This document shows, in pieces, positions 8,658 to 17,658 of a stretch of DNA of 64,000 bases. The notes beneath the pieces are model-generated. The model saw nothing but the letters and a program-made list of their open reading frames with translations. It was not told the origin of the DNA and made no database searches. Source of the DNA: Pseudomonas flexibilis (GTDB taxonomy: Bacteria; Pseudomonadota; Gammaproteobacteria; Pseudomonadales; Pseudomonadaceae); NCBI RefSeq assembly GCF_000802425.1, contig NZ_JRUD01000001.1, positions 62,001-126,000 of the forward strand. The letters run 5' to 3'. Position numbers and translations under genes: made by a program. Positions within the stretch are counted from its first letter, which is position 1. The number at the start of each line of letters is the position of its first letter.

Positions 8658-10712
8658 CTAGGCGCTGCCCACCTTGAACTGGCCGACCAGCCGCGTCAGG
8701 TGTTCCATCTGGTCGCGGATCTCGCTGGCCGCGCCCACCGTCTGCCGGGCGGCGCGGGTGCTCTGCTCGGCCACCTCGGCGATGGTGTCGATGTTGCGCT
8801 GCATGTCCGTGGTGACGCTGGCCTGCTCCTCGGCGGCGGTGGCGATCTGCCGGGTCATGTGGCTGATGGTGCTGACCGCCGCCGCGATGCGCTCCAGCGC
8901 GGCATTGGCTTCGCGGGTGCGCTCGACGCTCTGCCCGGCCTCGCGGTGGCTGACCGCCATGCCGCCGACCGCCTGGCGGGCCTGTTCCTGCAGGTGCAGG
9001 ACCATCGTGCGGATCTCCCCGGTGGAGGCGCTGGCCCGCTGCGCCAGGTCGCGCACCTCGCCGGCCACCACGGCGAAGCCCCGGCCCTGCTCGCCGGCCC
9101 TGGCTGCCTCGATGGCCGCGTTGAGCGCCAGCAGGTTGGTCTGCTCGGCGATCTCGTTGATCACGTCCAGTACCCGGCCGATGTCGTCGCTGTCGTGCTG
9201 CAGCGTGCGGATCACCTCGGCGGCTGCGCCGATCTCGGCGGCCAGCAACTGGATGCCTTCGGCGGTCTGGATCACCACCGCGCGGCCGCTGTCCGCCTCG
9301 CTGTGCCCGTCGCGGGCGGCCTGGGCGGTCTCGGCAGTGTTGATGGCGACCTCCTGGACCACGGCGACGATCTGCGTCATGGCGGTGGCCAGCTGGGTGA
9401 GCGATTCGCGCTGCTGGCTGACGCCCCGTTCGGCCTGCGTGGCGGCGGCGGCGACCTGGTGGGCGCCGTGGCTGACGTCCTGGGTAGCGTCGCGCACGGC
9501 GCGGATCAGGTCGCTGAAGCGTGCCAGCATGGCGTTGTAGGCCCGCCCCAGCAGCGCCAGCTCGTCGCGGCCGCGCTCGTCCAGCTGCACGCTGAGATCG
9601 TTGCTGCGCTCGGCCTGCTGGATCAGGCTCACCGCCTGGTGCAGGCGCAGGCCGACCATGCGCACCAGCAGGTGCAGCACCAGGGTGAGGATCACCACGC
9701 CGGCCAGCAGCACCAGGGAAAACCACAGGTTGTAACGGGTCTCGGCGGCGGCCGCGTCGGTGTCCGCCGCTGCGCTGCGGCTGATGGCCTGGCCCAGGGC
9801 GAGCAGGCTGTCGATGCCGGCGGTCGACACCGTCAGCCATTGCTGGTCGTCGAGCTCGTAGGCGCCGCTGGCGGCGCCGGCGTACACCCGCTCGCGCGCG
9901 GCGCCGAAGCGCTCGACGAACTCCGCCTGCACCCGCGCCCAGGCGCCGTCGATGCCGCTGTCGGCGCCCTGGCGCAGCAGGGGCAGGCCGACGTCGCGCA
10001 GGTAGGCCAGCTGGCGCTCGACGATGCTGCGAAAGCCGAGCAGTTCCTGACGGGTCGCCTCCGGCAGCGGCCGAGCGCTGGCGATCGCCATGGCCAGCTG
10101 GGCGCGCTCGCGGCCGGCGTATTCGGAGGCGAGCCAGACCGCCTGCTTGAGTTGTGTGTTCTTGAACGCGGCGCTTTGCAGCGCGCTGTTCGGCAGGAAC
10201 GGCGTATCGCGCAGCCGCGCCGCGCTGTCGATCAGCGCGGTGGCTGTCGCCACCCACTCGGACGCCGGAATGGCCAGCTGGCCCGGTGCGCTGTCATCGA
10301 TCCGCCGGCGGGCCTCGCGGAGCGCGATCCAGGCGGCGTGCACCTGGTCCAGGCTGGCGCGCAGCGAGTCGTCCGCCAGCTCCTCGCCGAGCGCGAGGGC
10401 CTGGGTCAGGGCCGCATCACCCTGGGCGCGCAGGTTCGGCAGGCGCCCGGCCAGTGCCGGATCGCCGTCGCCTTCGGCCAGGCGGCTGAGCAGCGCCGCG
10501 CCCAGGCCGCGTTCGCGGGCCTGCTCGGCGGCAGCCACCAGCAACTGGTCGGCCATGCGGTTGGCCGTGCCATACCGGGCAGCCAGGCGCGCGGCCGGCT
10601 GGTTGACGAAGGCCAGTTGCCAGAGGATGACGAGGATCAGCAACACGGCGATCAGCATGACCGGCGCGGTCAGGGTGAGGCGCAGCGGCAGGAAGCGCAG
10701 CAGGGTCAGCAT
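8658..10712 (-). CDS. Methyl-accepting chemotaxis protein with NIT-like sensor
   Basis: 684 residues from the ATG at 10712, chosen because GGAG lies nine bases upstream and the protein then begins directly with a membrane anchor (TM1 about 10-30). A periplasmic helical region of about 295 residues follows, with the NIT-domain hallmark E-x-x-R-G-L-G-A-A ([16 protein letters not shown]) near residue 65. TM2 is about 327-348, then HAMP and the cytoplasmic signalling hairpin with [19 protein letters not shown] and [21 protein letters not shown] domains are proposed to sense nitrate or nitrite; the ligand here is inferred only. The protein would signal through CheA/CheW. METIP at 10727 is an alternative start. 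Confidence 0.9.
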   Translation of the reverse strand: MLTLLRFLPLRLTLTAPVMLIAVLLILVILWQLAFVNQPAARLAARYGTANRMADQLLVAAAEQARERGLGAALLSRLAEGDGDPALAGRLPNLRAQGDAALTQALALGEELADDSLRASLDQVHAAWIALREARRRIDDSAPGQLAIPASEWVATATALIDSAARLRDTPFLPNSALQSAAFKNTQLKQAVWLASEYAGRERAQLAMAIASARPLPEATRQELLGFRSIVERQLAYLRDVGLPLLRQGADSGIDGAWARVQAEFVERFGAARERVYAGAASGAYELDDQQWLTVSTAGIDSLLALGQAISRSAAADTDAAAAETRYNLWFSLVLLAGVVILTLVLHLLVRMVGLRLHQAVSLIQQAERSNDLSVQLDERGRDELALLGRAYNAMLARFSDLIRAVRDATQDVSHGAHQVAAAATQAERGVSQQRESLTQLATAMTQIVAVVQEVAINTAETAQAARDGHSEADSGRAVVIQTAEGIQLLAAEIGAAAEVIRTLQHDSDDIGRVLDVINEIAEQTNLLALNAAIEAARAGEQGRGFAVVAGEVRDLAQRASASTGEIRTMVLHLQEQARQAVGGMAVSHREAGQSVERTREANAALERIAAAVSTISHMTRQIATAAEEQASVTTDMQRNIDTIAEVAEQSTRAARQTVGAASEIRDQMEHLTRLVGQFKVGSA

Positions 10713-10822
10713 CGGGATCGTCTCCATTCTTCTTGTTGTCATGCGCGGCGGTGGCGGACCGTTCGGATGCGCCGGGCCTGGCAGCGGCCTGTTAAACTGC
10801 GCCACCCCAGGAGTCCCGACCC

Positions 10823-11662
10823 ATGAACTACCGTCACGCCTTTCACGCCGGCAACCATGCCGATGTGTTCAAACATGTCACCCTGGCGCGGCTGATCGCC
10901 TTGATCACGCGCAAGGACACGCCCTTCGCCTACCTGGACAGCCACGCCGGGGTCGGGCTCTATGACCTGCGTGGCGACCAGGCCAGCCGTACCGGCGAAT
11001 GGCTGGAGGGCATCGGCCGCGTGTGGCAGGCCCAGAGCGTGCCGGCCCTGCTGGATGACTACCTGGGCGTGCTGCGTGCCATGAACCCTGACGGCGAGCT
11101 GCGCCATTACCCCGGTTCGCCTGAGCTGGCCCGGGTGCTCAGCCGCGAGCAGGACCGCCTGCACCTCAACGAGAAGCACCCGGCGGACGGTGAGCTGCTC
11201 AAGGACAACATGCGCGGCGACCGTCGCGTCGCCGTGCACCGTGGCGAAGGCTGGTTCGTGCCGCGTGCGTTGTTGCCGACCCGCGAGAAGCGCGTGCTGC
11301 TGCTGATCGACCCGCCATTCGAACAACCGGACGAGCTGGAGCGTTGCGTGCAGGCCCTCGACGAGGCCCACGGCCGCATGCGTCAGGCCATCGTGGCCAT
11401 CTGGTACCCGATCAAGGACCGCCGCCAGCTCAAGCGCTTCTACCAGCGCCTGGAGAAGAGTGGGGCGCCCAAGCTGCTGCGTGCCGAGCTGTACGTGCAC
11501 AACCCGGACGACGCCGAGCGTCTCACCGGCTCGGGGCTGGTGATCAGCAACGCGCCCTGGGGCCTGGAGGAGGAACTGCGCGAACTGCTGCCCTGGCTGG
11601 CCCAGACCCTGGGGCAGAGCCAGGGCGGGTGGACCCTGGACTGGCTGATTGCCGAGCGTTGA
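10823..11662 (+). CDS. rlmJ: 23S rRNA (adenine2030-N6)-methyltransferase RlmJ
   Basis: 279 residues, the normal RlmJ length. The N-terminus [19 protein letters not shown] is diagnostic, followed by the SAM-binding [13 protein letters not shown] (residues about 39-51) and the catalytic [12 protein letters not shown] (about 160-171, DPPF motif). The enzyme methylates A2030 of 23S rRNA before 50S assembly. It is divergent from the chemoreceptor gene, with 110 bp between starts, and is followed five bases later by the HDOD gene, so these two are probably co-transcribed. Confidence 0.95.
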   Translation: MNYRHAFHAGNHADVFKHVTLARLIALITRKDTPFAYLDSHAGVGLYDLRGDQASRTGEWLEGIGRVWQAQSVPALLDDYLGVLRAMNPDGELRHYPGSPELARVLSREQDRLHLNEKHPADGELLKDNMRGDRRVAVHRGEGWFVPRALLPTREKRVLLLIDPPFEQPDELERCVQALDEAHGRMRQAIVAIWYPIKDRRQLKRFYQRLEKSGAPKLLRAELYVHNPDDAERLTGSGLVISNAPWGLEEELRELLPWLAQTLGQSQGGWTLDWLIAER

Positions 11663-11667
11663 TTGTC

Positions 11668-12519
11668 ATGAGCAGTGATTACACGATTTATCGGAGCCTG
11701 GTGGCCGCGATGATGAAGGGCGAGGAAACCCTGCCCAGCCTCCCGCAGCTCACCCTGCAGATCCGCTCGGCGCTGTCGCGCCCGGAAACCACCCAGGCCG
11801 AACTGGAGCGGCTGATCAGCCGCGATCCCGGCCTGGCGGCGCTGCTCATCAAACATGCCAGTGGCGCCCTGTACCGCCGCGCCAAGCCGACCCAGAGCCT
11901 GCGCGAGGCGATCAGCCTGCTGGGCTTGCGCCAGGTGGGCAGCATCACCATGGCCCACAGCCTCAAGAGCCTGGCGGTGCTGCACAACCCGACCTACAAG
12001 CTGCTGTACATGGATGCCTGGCGCTACCTGGTGCTCAAGGCCAGCACCAGCGCGGTGCTGGCCCGCGAGCTGGGTGGGGTGGTGCCCGAACAGGCGCTGC
12101 TGGCCAGCCTGCTCAGCGACGTGGGCAACCTGGTGCTGCTTTCCGCCTTCATGGACACCCGCGAACCGGTGAGCCTGGAGCATTACCGCCGGCTGTGCCA
12201 CGAGTTCGGCCGCTCGCTGGGCCTGCTGCTGCTCAAGCGCTGGGGCGTGGAGCCGGAGTACATCGCCGTGCTGGAACAGGCCGGCGACTGGCAACGCGAC
12301 AGCGGAGCACGCCTGCAGGTGATCGACGTGGTGAACCTGGCGCTGTACCACGCCAGGCTGCAGCGCGAGCCGAACAGCGGGCTGCCGCCGCTCACCGAGC
12401 TGTCCGCCTGGCGCAAGCTTGCCGAGCCGGACAACCGGCTGGACGAGCAGGGCCGCCTGGCGCTGATCGCCGAGCACCGGGAACAGGTGCAGAGCCTGGC
12501 GCGCAGCTTCGGCGGCTGA
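11668..12519 (+). CDS. HDOD domain-containing signalling protein
   Basis: 283 residues from the ATG at 11668, five bases after the rlmJ stop. The HDOD region spans about residues 20-215: LPSLPQLTLQIRSAL, LISRDPGLAALLIKHAS, TQSLREAISLLGLRQVGSI and LLASLLSDVGNLVLL. HDOD proteins resemble HD phosphohydrolases but usually lack the catalytic HD pair; they act in signalling, for example in c-di-GMP, motility or stress networks. No other output domain is visible. It is convergent with msrA, and the stop codons abut. The exact role is unknown. Confidence 0.85.
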   Translation: MSSDYTIYRSLVAAMMKGEETLPSLPQLTLQIRSALSRPETTQAELERLISRDPGLAALLIKHASGALYRRAKPTQSLREAISLLGLRQVGSITMAHSLKSLAVLHNPTYKLLYMDAWRYLVLKASTSAVLARELGGVVPEQALLASLLSDVGNLVLLSAFMDTREPVSLEHYRRLCHEFGRSLGLLLLKRWGVEPEYIAVLEQAGDWQRDSGARLQVIDVVNLALYHARLQREPNSGLPPLTELSAWRKLAEPDNRLDEQGRLALIAEHREQVQSLARSFGG

Positions 12520-13146
12520 TTACGGCAGGCACACCCCGGTGCCGCGCAGCCCGCAGTATCCGTGGGGATAGCGATCCAGATACTGCTGGTGTTCCGGTTC
12601 GGCGTAGTAGAACGGCGGCGCTGCGACGATCTCGCTGCTGACCGGCCCGAATCCGGCGCGGGCCAGGGCGCGGGCGAAGGCATCGCCGCTGGCCCGGGCG
12701 GCGTCCAGTTGCTCGTCGCCGTGGCAGTGGATCACCGAGCGGTACTGGGTGCCGATGTCGTTGCCCTGGCGCATGCCCTGGGTCGGATCGTGGGATTCCC
12801 AGAACACCCGCAAGAGGGTGTCGTAGTCGACCTGTTGCGGATCGAACACCACCAGCACCACCTCGGCATGACCGGTCAGGCCACTGCACACTTCCTCGTA
12901 GGTGGGGTTGGGCGTCAGGCCGCCGGCATAGCCCACGGCGGTGGTCCAGACGCCGGGTAGCTGCCAGAAGCGCCGCTCGGCGCCCCAGAAGCAGCCCATG
13001 CCGAACACCGCCTGCTGCAGGCCAGCCGGAAACGGACCGCGCAGAGGATGGCCCAGCACCCGGTGGCGTTCCGGCACCGGCATAGGCGTGGAGCGACCGG
13101 GCAGGGCCTGATCGGGCGTGGGCATGGAGAGGGAGTGGGCAGGCAT
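12520..13146 (-). CDS. msrA: Peptide-methionine (S)-S-oxide reductase MsrA
   Basis: 208 residues from the ATG at 13146, preceded by GAGG nine bases upstream; an ATG at 13161 would add five residues but has a poorer Shine-Dalgarno sequence. The catalytic motif [10 protein letters not shown] is near residue 50, and the body holds [33 protein letters not shown] and the QQYLD segment. A Cys-containing C-terminus ([11 protein letters not shown]) supplies the resolving cysteines. It reduces methionine-S-sulfoxide in proteins using thioredoxin. The length and the PxxxxLPGR leader before the core match the longer proteobacterial MsrA form. It is convergent with the HDOD gene. Confidence 0.94.
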   Translation of the reverse strand: MPAHSLSMPTPDQALPGRSTPMPVPERHRVLGHPLRGPFPAGLQQAVFGMGCFWGAERRFWQLPGVWTTAVGYAGGLTPNPTYEEVCSGLTGHAEVVLVVFDPQQVDYDTLLRVFWESHDPTQGMRQGNDIGTQYRSVIHCHGDEQLDAARASGDAFARALARAGFGPVSSEIVAAPPFYYAEPEHQQYLDRYPHGYCGLRGTGVCLP

Positions 13147-13225
13147 GGCGCGGTACCTCATGAGCTCTGTAATGGACAGCCTAAGCCGGCTGGCGCGGAG
13201 AGTGAACCCGGCACCTGTCCCGTAA

Positions 13226-13252
13226 GGCGGTCAAGGCATCGCCTTGGCCGCC
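13226..13252. repeat. Intergenic hairpin with 12-bp stem
   Basis: GGCGGTCAAGGC (13226-13237) pairs with GCCTTGGCCGCC (13241-13252) over an ATC loop with one G-U position. It lies between waaA and msrA, with no T-run on either side. A hairpin of the same plan, with the wobble at the same place, lies at 49566-49592. Confidence 0.65.
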
Positions 13253-13297
13253 GTGAAGGCGCGGCGTTGCCCACCCTGCGCCAACGGGCGCCGCCGA

Positions 13298-14572
13298 TCA
13301 GTGCTTGTCGAGTCGCTGGTCCAGCCCGTCGAGCAAACGCTCCAGCGCCCCCTGGTTGGCCCGCAGCACGCCGAGGCCGCCTTCGCGCATGGTTTGGGCC
13401 TTTTCAGGCTGCTCGAACAGAGTGCTGATTTCCAGGGCCAGGCCGGCGGCATCCGCCACCTCGCCTAGCGCACCGGCGGCGCGCAGCTGCTGGGAGATTT
13501 CCAGGAAGTTGAACAGGTGCGGGCCGCTCAGCACCGGCTTGCCGAGGGCGGCCGGCTCCAGCAGGTTGTGGCCGCCATTGGCCACCAGGCTGCCGCCGAC
13601 GAAGGTCACGTCGGCCAGCGCATAGAGGAACAGCAGCTCACCCATGGTGTCCCCGAGCAGCACGCTGTGCTCGGCGGTCACCGGCTCGTTGCCCGAACGC
13701 CGGCAGGTGGCAAAACCTTGCTGGCGGCACAGCGCGAAGACATCCGCAAAGCGCTCCGGATGACGCGGCACCAGGATGAGCAGGGCGTCGGGATGACGTT
13801 CCAGCAGCTTGCGGTGGGCCGCCAGGATCACCTCGTCCTCGCCGCCGTGGGTGCTGGCGGCGATCCACACCGGGCGTTGGCCGGCGCCCCACTGGGCGCG
13901 TTGCGCGGCAGCGCGTTCCACCAGGGCCGGATCGATGCGCAAATCGAACTTGATCGAGCCGGTGACGCTTACCCGCTCCGCGCGCGCGCCGAGCTGGCGG
14001 AAGCGCTCGGCCTCCGTCTCGGTCTGCACCGCCAGCCAGTCCAGCTCGGCGAGCATCGGCGCGGTCAGCTTCCTGAAGCGTGCATAGCCGCGCGCCGAGC
14101 GCTCCGACAGCCGCGCGTTGGCGAGCACCACCGGAATGCCGCGCCGGGCGCACTGGTGGATATGGTTGGGCCACAGCTCGGTTTCCATCACCACCGCCAG
14201 CCTGGGCTGCAGGCGATTCAGGAAGCGCGCGGCCGCCCAGGGCAGGTCGTAGGGCAGATAGCAGTGCTGCACCTGGTCGCCAAACAGGGCGCGGATGCGC
14301 TCCGAGCCGGTTGGCGTCATGCAGGTCACGGTGATCGGCAGGTCGGGATGGCGGGCCATCAGTGCGCGGATCATCGGCGCGGCGGCGATGCTTTCGCCGA
14401 CGGAAACGGCATGCACCCAGATACCGCCGGGCCGGAAGGCCGGCAGGCCGAGGGCGAAGCGCTCGCCGGTGCGCCGGGCATAGGCCGGGGCCTTGCGGGC
14501 GCGCACCAGCAGACGAATGCCCACCAGCGGCAGGCCCAGGTGAAGCAGCAGGGTGTAGATGAGTCGGTTCAT
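13298..14572 (-). CDS. waaA: 3-deoxy-D-manno-octulosonic acid (Kdo) transferase
   Basis: 424 residues from the ATG at 14572 (MNRLIYTLLLHLGLPLV), the usual WaaA/KdtA length; the frame stays open further upstream but without family similarity. The N-terminal membrane anchor is followed by the GT30 domain: GIWVHAVSVGE (residues about 49-59), TVTCMTPTGS, VVMETELWPN and RLSERS, then the CMP-Kdo-binding half with IAASTHGGEDE, VPRHPERF, VLLGDTMGEL, FVGGSLVANGGHNLLEPAA and GPHLFNF. It transfers Kdo to lipid IVA on the cytoplasmic side of the inner membrane. It is divergent from the FAD oxidoreductase gene. Confidence 0.95.
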   Translation of the reverse strand: MNRLIYTLLLHLGLPLVGIRLLVRARKAPAYARRTGERFALGLPAFRPGGIWVHAVSVGESIAAAPMIRALMARHPDLPITVTCMTPTGSERIRALFGDQVQHCYLPYDLPWAAARFLNRLQPRLAVVMETELWPNHIHQCARRGIPVVLANARLSERSARGYARFRKLTAPMLAELDWLAVQTETEAERFRQLGARAERVSVTGSIKFDLRIDPALVERAAAQRAQWGAGQRPVWIAASTHGGEDEVILAAHRKLLERHPDALLILVPRHPERFADVFALCRQQGFATCRRSGNEPVTAEHSVLLGDTMGELLFLYALADVTFVGGSLVANGGHNLLEPAALGKPVLSGPHLFNFLEISQQLRAAGALGEVADAAGLALEISTLFEQPEKAQTMREGGLGVLRANQGALERLLDGLDQRLDKH

Positions 14573-14696
14573 GGGCGCGCAGCTTAACAAAGCCTGTCGC
14601 CGGGGCGTGAGCGCGGCGCGCCGGTTCGCCGGTTGCGCCGGCGGAAGCCGGCACGGTTTATACTGCCGGCCCCGTTTCAACCACGAGCCCGTGTCC

Positions 14697-15872
14697 ATGT
14701 CCCAAGCGCTGAGTACCGATGTCCTGATCGTGGGTGGCGGCATCGCCGGCCTGTGGCTGAATGCCCGGCTGCGCCGCGCCGGCTACGCCACCCTGCTGGT
14801 GGAAGCCGACCGGCTGGGCGGCGGGCAGAGCGTCAAGTCGCAGGGCATCATCCATGGCGGCACCAAGTACGCCCTGCACGGGGCGTTGACCGGCTCCTCC
14901 GAGGCCATCGCCGACATGCCGGCGCGCTGGCGCAAGGCGCTGCTCGGCGAGGGCGAGCTGGACCTTTCTGGTGTGCGTCTGCTCTCCGACGCCCATTACC
15001 TGTGGTCGCCCGGCAGCCTGGCCGGCAACCTGACCAGCTTCTTCGCCAGCAAGGCCATGCGCGGGCGCGTGGATGCGGTGAAGGGCGAGCAGCTGCCACC
15101 GGCGCTGCAGCATCCGAAGTTCAAGGGCAAGGTCTACCGACTGGCCGAGCTGGTGCTCGACGTGCCCAGCCTGATCGCCCGCCTGGCCGAACTGGCCGGC
15201 GACGGCCTGCTGGCCGCCGAGACCATCGAGCCCCTGCGGGAAAACGGCGAGCTGGTCGGCCTGCGGATCGACGGTCGCGAGGTGCGTGCCCAGCGCATCG
15301 TGCTCAGTGCCGGCGAAGGCAACGCCGCGCTGCTCGCGGCGCTCGGCCTGGAGCAGCCGAAGCAGCAGCTGCGCCCGCTGCACATGGTGCTGGTCAAGGG
15401 CCCGAACCTGAAGCCGATCTACGCCCACTGCCTGGGCGGCGGACCCAAGCCGCGCGTCACCATCACCACGCACCCCGCCGCCGACGGCCAGTGGGTCTGG
15501 TACCTGGGCGGCGACCTGGCCGAGGCCGACGGCGTGGCCCGCGACGAGGCCGCGCAGATTGCTGCGGCGCGCAAGGAAATCGCCGACCTGCTGCCCTGGG
15601 TGGACCAGAGCGCGCTGCGCTGGGCCACCTTGCGTGTGTCGCGCGCCGAGCCGGCGCAATCCGGGCTGGTGCGTCCGGACAACGCCTTCCTGGCCGAGCA
15701 GGGCCGCCTGCTGGTTGGCTGGCCGACCAAGCTGGCCCTGGCGCCGGATCTGGCCGACCGGGTATTTGCCAGCCTGGAACGCGACGGCATTCGTCCGTCG
15801 GCGCAGCCCACCGTGTCGGCGCTGCCGCGCCCGGCGGTGGCCCGTCCGGTGTGGGAGGAACTGCTGCCATGA
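14697..15872 (+). CDS. FAD-dependent oxidoreductase (DAO family)
   Basis: 391 residues from the ATG at 14697, with a GTG two codons earlier as alternative. The N-terminal dinucleotide fold VLIVGGGIAGLWLNARLRRAG (residues about 9-29) ends in the ribose-binding acidic residue of LLVEAD. GGGQSVKSQGIIHGGTKYAL and the distal FAD motif IVLSAGEGNAALLA follow. The layout is that of the D-amino-acid oxidase / glycine oxidase superfamily; the substrate is unknown. A TATACT element at 14659-14664 could serve as the -10. The stop overlaps the next start as ATGA, so it is coupled to the aldo/keto reductase, as in the PA4991-PA4992 pair of P. aeruginosa (from memory). Confidence 0.85.
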   Translation: MSQALSTDVLIVGGGIAGLWLNARLRRAGYATLLVEADRLGGGQSVKSQGIIHGGTKYALHGALTGSSEAIADMPARWRKALLGEGELDLSGVRLLSDAHYLWSPGSLAGNLTSFFASKAMRGRVDAVKGEQLPPALQHPKFKGKVYRLAELVLDVPSLIARLAELAGDGLLAAETIEPLRENGELVGLRIDGREVRAQRIVLSAGEGNAALLAALGLEQPKQQLRPLHMVLVKGPNLKPIYAHCLGGGPKPRVTITTHPAADGQWVWYLGGDLAEADGVARDEAAQIAAARKEIADLLPWVDQSALRWATLRVSRAEPAQSGLVRPDNAFLAEQGRLLVGWPTKLALAPDLADRVFASLERDGIRPSAQPTVSALPRPAVARPVWEELLP

Positions 15873-16687
15873 CCGACCTCAAGCAGCTGCATGACCTGCA
15901 TCGCCCGCTGGGCAGCACCGGCCTCCTGGTTTCGCCGCTGGGGCTGGGTACCGTGAAGCTGGGCCGCGACCAGGGCGTGAAATACCCCAGCGGCTTCCGC
16001 ATTCCCGATGACGCCGAGGCGCGGCAACTGCTGGCCCTGGCCCGCGAGCTGGGCATCAACCTGATCGACACCGCGCCGGCCTACGGCACCAGCGAGCAAC
16101 GCCTCGGACCGCTGCTGCGCGGCCAGCGCGACCAGTGGGTGATCGTCAGCAAGGTGGGCGAGGAGTTCGAGAACGGCCAGTCGCGCTTTGATTTCTCGCC
16201 GGCGCATACCCGGCTGTCGGTGGAGCGCAGCCTCCGGCGCCTGGAAACCGAGCATATCGATCTGGTGCTGGTGCATTCGGACGGCAACGACGTGGCCATC
16301 CTGCGCGACAGCGGGGTCTACGAGACGCTGGCCGAGCTCAAGCACGAGGGCAAGATCGGCGCCTTCGGCCTCTCCGGCAAGACCGTGGAAGGCGGGCTGC
16401 TGGGGCTGGAGCGTGGCGATTGCGCGATGGTCACCTACAACCTCAACGAGCAGGCCGAAAAACCGGTGCTGGACTACGCTGCCAGTCACGCCAAGGGCAT
16501 CCTCATCAAGAAGGCCCTGGCCAGCGGCCATGTCTGCCTGGCGCCGGGGACGGATCCCGTGCGTGCCAGCTTCGAACTGCTGTTCGGCCACCCTGGGGTG
16601 TGCAGCGCCATTGTCGGCACCATCAACCCGCTGCACCTGGCCCACAACGTCGCGACGGCTGCCGCCGTCATCCGTTCCATCCGCTAA
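15869..16687 (+). CDS. Aldo/keto reductase
   Basis: 272 residues. The start ATG at 15869 shares four bases with the preceding stop. Aldo/keto reductase motifs are present in order: LGLGTVKLG, NLIDTAPAYGTSEQRLG (catalytic Asp and Tyr), VIVSKVGEEF with the active-site Lys, LRRLETEHIDLVLVHSDG, IGAFGLSGKT, and the NADPH-binding end VCSAIVGTINPLHLAHNV. It would be an NADPH-dependent carbonyl reductase, or a partner of the upstream flavoprotein; the substrate cannot be deduced. It is compact for the family, about 50 residues shorter than classical members. Confidence 0.88.
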   Translation: MTDLKQLHDLHRPLGSTGLLVSPLGLGTVKLGRDQGVKYPSGFRIPDDAEARQLLALARELGINLIDTAPAYGTSEQRLGPLLRGQRDQWVIVSKVGEEFENGQSRFDFSPAHTRLSVERSLRRLETEHIDLVLVHSDGNDVAILRDSGVYETLAELKHEGKIGAFGLSGKTVEGGLLGLERGDCAMVTYNLNEQAEKPVLDYAASHAKGILIKKALASGHVCLAPGTDPVRASFELLFGHPGVCSAIVGTINPLHLAHNVATAAAVIRSIR

Positions 16688-16724
16688 GGCCGCGACCGCG
16701 GCCGCTTCCCCGCAAGGAGGCACC

Positions 16725-17594
16725 ATGCCGCGAACCCTGCTCAGCAAACTTCCCGGTGACTTCAAGACCCTGCCGCTGCGGGTCGACGCCAGCCGCGAGG
16801 GGTTGCGTTACCAGAGCCTCGGCCTGCCGCTCAATTTCAGCCAGATGCTGGCCCGCCGGCGGCCGGTGGCCATCGACGATCCGCACTGTTTCAGCGTCGA
16901 ACTGGCGAACCTCGGTGTTTCGGTACGCCTGACCCTGCACTGGCAGGGTTGCGATTACTGGATCCTGGTGCGCCAGCAGCGCGCGGATCGCCAGGATGAC
17001 GTGCTCAAGCTGATTTCCGGCTACGTGCCGGCCCACGAGCTGGGCCTGCCGCTGTTCACCGCCATGCAGGAAATCGCCGAGGAATGCCTGATCGAGCACG
17101 CCGACGGCTGGCTGCCCGGGCGTTTCGCCGATGCCTGGCTGCCCACGCCCTACCGTGACAGTCTGCGTTACCTGGCCAACAGCCATTTCAACCTGCAGGC
17201 GCTCGGCGGGGGCGACACGCCGGTGCGTTGCGGTGCGCTGTGCCTGGCGGGCGAACCCCGCGCCTACGTTCATCAGCCCACCGCCTCGCTGCAGCTGGTC
17301 TACGACCTGCGCCTGAAGCTGCCGGACGATTGCCAGCGGCCGAGCCTCTACCACGTGGACGAATGCCTGGAAGGCGACCGCCTGGTGGCCCGCCTGGACC
17401 ACGACCGCCCGGATATCTACCTGCTGGAGCCGCGCCACGGCGAACTGCACAGCCTGCGCAACGGCCGGCTGCAGCCAGTGGACACGCGCGACCTTTGGCT
17501 GTCGGAGAGCTTCGCGGCGCAGGACGGCTGGCTGATCCGTGACGAGCGGGTGGCGCTCGAGCAGTGGCGGGCGCAACGCCAGGCGGCGAGTTAG
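16725..17594 (+). CDS. Conserved hypothetical protein with Nudix-like motif
   Basis: 289 residues with an excellent ribosome site (AAGGAGG) before the ATG at 16725, 37 bp after the aldo/keto reductase. No membrane segments or signal peptide. Around residues 103-127 it has GYVPAHELG, then QEIAEECLI. This resembles the Nudix box G-x5-E-x7-R-E-U-x-E-E-x-G-U, but with nine rather than seven intervening residues, Q for R and L for G. It may be a divergent or inactive Nudix-fold protein. It matches the position of PA4993 in P. aeruginosa as remembered, and the gene trio appears to travel together. Function unknown. Confidence 0.75.
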   Translation: MPRTLLSKLPGDFKTLPLRVDASREGLRYQSLGLPLNFSQMLARRRPVAIDDPHCFSVELANLGVSVRLTLHWQGCDYWILVRQQRADRQDDVLKLISGYVPAHELGLPLFTAMQEIAEECLIEHADGWLPGRFADAWLPTPYRDSLRYLANSHFNLQALGGGDTPVRCGALCLAGEPRAYVHQPTASLQLVYDLRLKLPDDCQRPSLYHVDECLEGDRLVARLDHDRPDIYLLEPRHGELHSLRNGRLQPVDTRDLWLSESFAAQDGWLIRDERVALEQWRAQRQAAS

Positions 17595-17635
17595 CCAGAG
17601 CCGTGCAGGCCTTGCCTGAAAGTGCGGGTTGTTTT

Positions 17636-17657
17636 GTGGGGGCGGACTTGTCCGCGA
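17636..17657. repeat. Single REP-type palindrome
   Basis: GTGGGGGCGGACTTGTCCGCGA is one arm of the same REP family as at 8.5 and 59.9 kb, with internal CGGAC/GTCCG dyad. It sits directly against the stop codon of dipA, between convergent genes. Confidence 0.7.
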
Positions 17658-17658
17658 T

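Noticed and set aside
10727-10805. Longer N-terminus for the chemoreceptor
   Set aside because: The extension is Pro/Arg-rich, poorly supported by ribosome sites, and the ATG at 10712 gives a normal membrane anchor with GGAG upstream.
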